A stretch of 6,813 nucleotides of DNA from CAUZRD01 sp963582255 (lineage in GTDB: Bacteria; Pseudomonadota; Alphaproteobacteria; Rhizobiales; TMED25). The notes under the pieces were generated by a model that was not told the DNA's origin, ran no database searches, and saw only the letters and a program-made list of their open reading frames with translations. The translations under genes and the position numbers were made by a program. Location: positions 1 through 6,813 of the forward strand of contig CAUZRD010000117.1 of NCBI GenBank assembly GCA_963582255.1, written 5' to 3'. Below, piece by piece: positions 5,495 through 6,813 of the stretch; the stretch's first letter is position 1, and every line of letters begins with the position of its first letter.

Positions 5495-5902
5495 ATGAGG
5501 TCTAGAGACACATTAATCCGTATGCAGCGGTTTCTAGTTGATGAGAAGCGCCGTGACGTGACGCAGATTGAACAAATGGTTGCCGATTTTGAAACCAAGC
5601 AGACTGAACTGCAAAGTCAGATTGAGGCTGAGCAAGATAGCTCGGGTATTTTTGATGTGACGCATTTTGCCTACCCAACTTTTGCAAAGGCGGCGGTCGT
5701 GAGGCGTGACAATTTGAAAGCATCGATTGATGGTTTGCAGGAGCAGCTTGAGGTTGTCCGTGAAAACCTTACTGAGTTGATCTCTGAGCTAAAGCGTCTT
5801 GAATCGCTTGGTGAGTGCGAAGATCGAGTGCGAAGGAACGAGGCTACCTATATCGAACAGCGTGAGCTCGATGAAGTAAGTGCCTCAATGCACCAAAACT
5901 AG
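5495..5902 (+). CDS. fliJ: FliJ, flagellar export chaperone / ATPase stalk
   Basis: This is an intact 135-residue FliJ of the alphaproteobacterial type. FliJ is a small coiled-coil cytosolic protein that sits in the FliI hexamer like the gamma stalk of F1-ATPase, links it to FlhA and recycles export chaperones. The N-terminus MRSRDTLIRMQRFLVDEKRR and the HFAYPTFAKAAVVRRDNL segment (57-74) are familiar from FliJ of this class. Heptad-rich helices run about 15-48 and 68-130. The terminal QRELDEVSAS is also typical. The ATG at 5495 has AAGG just upstream and GAGGTGAG somewhat further. Its start lies 10 bases after the last codon of the decayed fliI frame, so it was once cotranscribed with fliI. 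It has remained open and recognisable while its partner gene decayed; whether it is still expressed depends on a promoter not seen here. Confidence 0.85.
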   Translation: MRSRDTLIRMQRFLVDEKRRDVTQIEQMVADFETKQTELQSQIEAEQDSSGIFDVTHFAYPTFAKAAVVRRDNLKASIDGLQEQLEVVRENLTELISELKRLESLGECEDRVRRNEATYIEQRELDEVSASMHQN

Positions 5903-6018
5903 TTAGCCGGGTTTAGTCTAGCGTGGCGGTTCTAATCGGGTCTGTCGGCGTTTGGCTGGACCACTGGCGCTGGACATGTGTTTTGGGTTAGGTGAAGGCC
6001 TTGTTCACTTAAGCCATT

Positions 6019-6024
6019 GGAGGT
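6019..6024 (+). promoter_or_regulatory. Ribosome binding site fixing the yajQ start
   Basis: GGAGGT 7 bases before the ATG at 6032, a strong site. It rules out the in-frame TTG at 6017, which would swallow it. Upstream, a small hairpin GTGAA/TTCAC (5992-6008) is also present. Confidence 0.8.
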
Positions 6025-6031
6025 CACATCT

Positions 6032-6517
6032 ATGCCGACTTTCGATATAGTCTCTAAAACCGATCTTGCCGAGGTCGATAACGCGATCGCCAATCTTATG
6101 CGAGAGGTTGAGCAGCGCTATGACTTCAAAGGATCTCACTGCAAGGTCGTACATGCAGATTCGGTGATCACCATCCATGCGGATGATGATCTGAAGCTAA
6201 AGCAGATTCAGGAATTGTTGCGCGGCCATATTACACGGCGCGGGGTTGATGTGGGTGTCCTTGATTTCAACGGGCAAGAGCATGCTGCCGGTCAGTCAGT
6301 GCGACAGACGGTAGTGGTTCGTCAGGGGATCGATTCAGAATTGGCACGCAGACTCGTAAAGGATATCAAGGCGAGCAAGATTAAGGCCCAGGTTGCTATC
6401 CAAGGCGATGAGTTGCGAGTGTCGGGTAAAAAGCGAGATGATCTGCAATCAGTCATTACCCTGGTAAAAGGTCTCGATGTTGAGCTCCCGCTAAAATTCG
6501 AAAACTTCCGGGATTGA
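6032..6517 (+). CDS. yajQ: YajQ family nucleotide-binding protein (UPF0234)
   Basis: This is a complete 161-residue YajQ, close to the usual length of about 160-165. YajQ proteins are small cytosolic two-domain ferredoxin-like folds that bind nucleotides. Xanthomonas and Pseudomonas homologues bind cyclic di-GMP and influence virulence and biofilm genes; the E. coli protein has been reported to bind RNA nucleotides. The diagnostic segments are MPTFDIVSKTDLAEVDNAI (1-19), EVEQRYDFKGS (25-35), the KIKAQVAIQGDELRVSGKKR stretch (116-135) and the C-terminal LPLKFENFRD. The start is set by the GGAGGT at 7 bases. It follows fliJ after 129 bases, so it probably has its own promoter, and it converges with sciP. 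No clear hairpin terminator lies in the 76 bases between the two stops. A link to motility through cyclic di-GMP is possible but is inference. Confidence 0.93.
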   Translation: MPTFDIVSKTDLAEVDNAIANLMREVEQRYDFKGSHCKVVHADSVITIHADDDLKLKQIQELLRGHITRRGVDVGVLDFNGQEHAAGQSVRQTVVVRQGIDSELARRLVKDIKASKIKAQVAIQGDELRVSGKKRDDLQSVITLVKGLDVELPLKFENFRD

Positions 6518-6593
6518 GATTTCAGACTAGAGCTTAATGAATATTGCTGAGATGGCGCTAAGTATTGTGGAACTGGCACGGTAGTACGACGTT

Positions 6594-6813
6594 TTAGTAG
6601 GAACGGTATTCTTGGATACGGGTTGCCCGTAGTCCCGCAAGGCCGTGATCATCTATAGATCGCTGCCAGCTGAGAAACTCCTCGACCGTGAGAGTGTAGC
6701 GGTTGCACGCTTCTTCAAGGCTAAGTAGACCACCGCGGACTGCCGCGACAACTACAGCTTTTCTACGGATTACCCACCGCCGTGTGGTGGGTGGGGGAAG
6801 ATCGGCAATTGTC
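6594..6813 (-). CDS. sciP: SciP (DUF1153), CtrA inhibitory protein; N-terminus beyond the window
   Basis: The last 72 residues and the stop (TAA, 6594-6596) are visible; the start lies past position 6813. SciP is a small helix-turn-helix protein that in Caulobacter binds CtrA at its target promoters, prevents RNA polymerase recruitment and resets CtrA-dependent transcription in G1; direct DNA binding has also been reported. The visible part has IADLPPPTTRRWVIRRKA, then VVAAVRGGLLSLEEACNRY, LTVEEFLSWQRSIDDHGLAG and LRATRIQEYRS. These match my recollection of DUF1153 along its whole C-terminal part, including the helix-turn-helix. With a family length near 90, about 15-20 residues are missing. 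It converges on yajQ and sits 2.2 kb from ctrA. Nothing in the visible part suggests decay. Confidence 0.9.
   Translation of the reverse strand, partial: TIADLPPPTTRRWVIRRKAVVVAAVRGGLLSLEEACNRYTLTVEEFLSWQRSIDDHGLAGLRATRIQEYRSY

Noticed and set aside
5992..6008. GTGAA/TTCAC hairpin as a fliJ terminator
   Set aside because: The stem is only 5 bp, not G+C-rich, and no T-run follows; it lies close to the yajQ ribosome binding site.
6518..6593. Shared terminator between convergent yajQ and sciP
   Set aside because: I looked for a G+C stem followed by T-runs on either strand and found none convincing.
1..6813. CRISPR array, tRNA, rRNA or phage/defence island
   Set aside because: No regularly spaced direct repeats, no tRNA-like cloverleaf or rRNA sequence, and every intact gene has a housekeeping or regulatory assignment.

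Overview
The window looks like chromosomal DNA of an alphaproteobacterium of moderate G+C. CtrA, ChpT and SciP (DUF1153), all largely alphaproteobacterial, occur together with a DUF1134 (EipA-type) envelope protein, an alphaproteobacterial-type FliJ and YajQ. The flagellar and ctrA neighbourhood fits the Rhodospirillales or a related uncultivated lineage, but I cannot place it more precisely from sequence alone.

Layout. Positions 90-2803 hold three genes on the minus strand: a TauD/TfdA-type Fe(II)/2-oxoglutarate dioxygenase (90-956), an EipA-like DUF1134 periplasmic protein with a Tat-type signal (1156-1800) and a CysQ/inositol-monophosphatase family phosphatase (1988-2803). A decayed fragment of an IS3-type transposase lies between the first two (about 1055-1150). 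chpT (2935-3582, plus) diverges from cysQ and converges on ctrA (3689-4396, minus). A strong hairpin with a T-run ends ctrA. Upstream of ctrA is a region rich in cell-cycle-type signals: GANTC sites, a repeated TTAGTTAAC, an IHF-consensus match and inverted repeats.

The most notable hidden feature is at about 4600-5484. No open reading frame runs through it, but pieces in all three plus-strand frames spell out, in order, the ATPase domain of the flagellar export ATPase FliI, from a mutated Walker A to the C-terminus. It is a 5'-truncated, multiply frameshifted fliI pseudogene. The intact fliJ (5495-5902) follows directly, then yajQ (6032-6517). On the opposite strand, sciP (6594 to beyond the window end) is cut by the window edge.

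How the genes relate. By family knowledge, ChpT passes phosphate from CckA to CtrA, SciP binds CtrA and blocks its activation of targets, flagellar genes are classical CtrA targets, and eipA is directly CtrA-activated in Brucella. The window is therefore largely a CtrA-centred neighbourhood in which the flagellar ATPase gene has died while the regulators and fliJ remain open. The dioxygenase, CysQ and YajQ have no evident direct link to that circuit.
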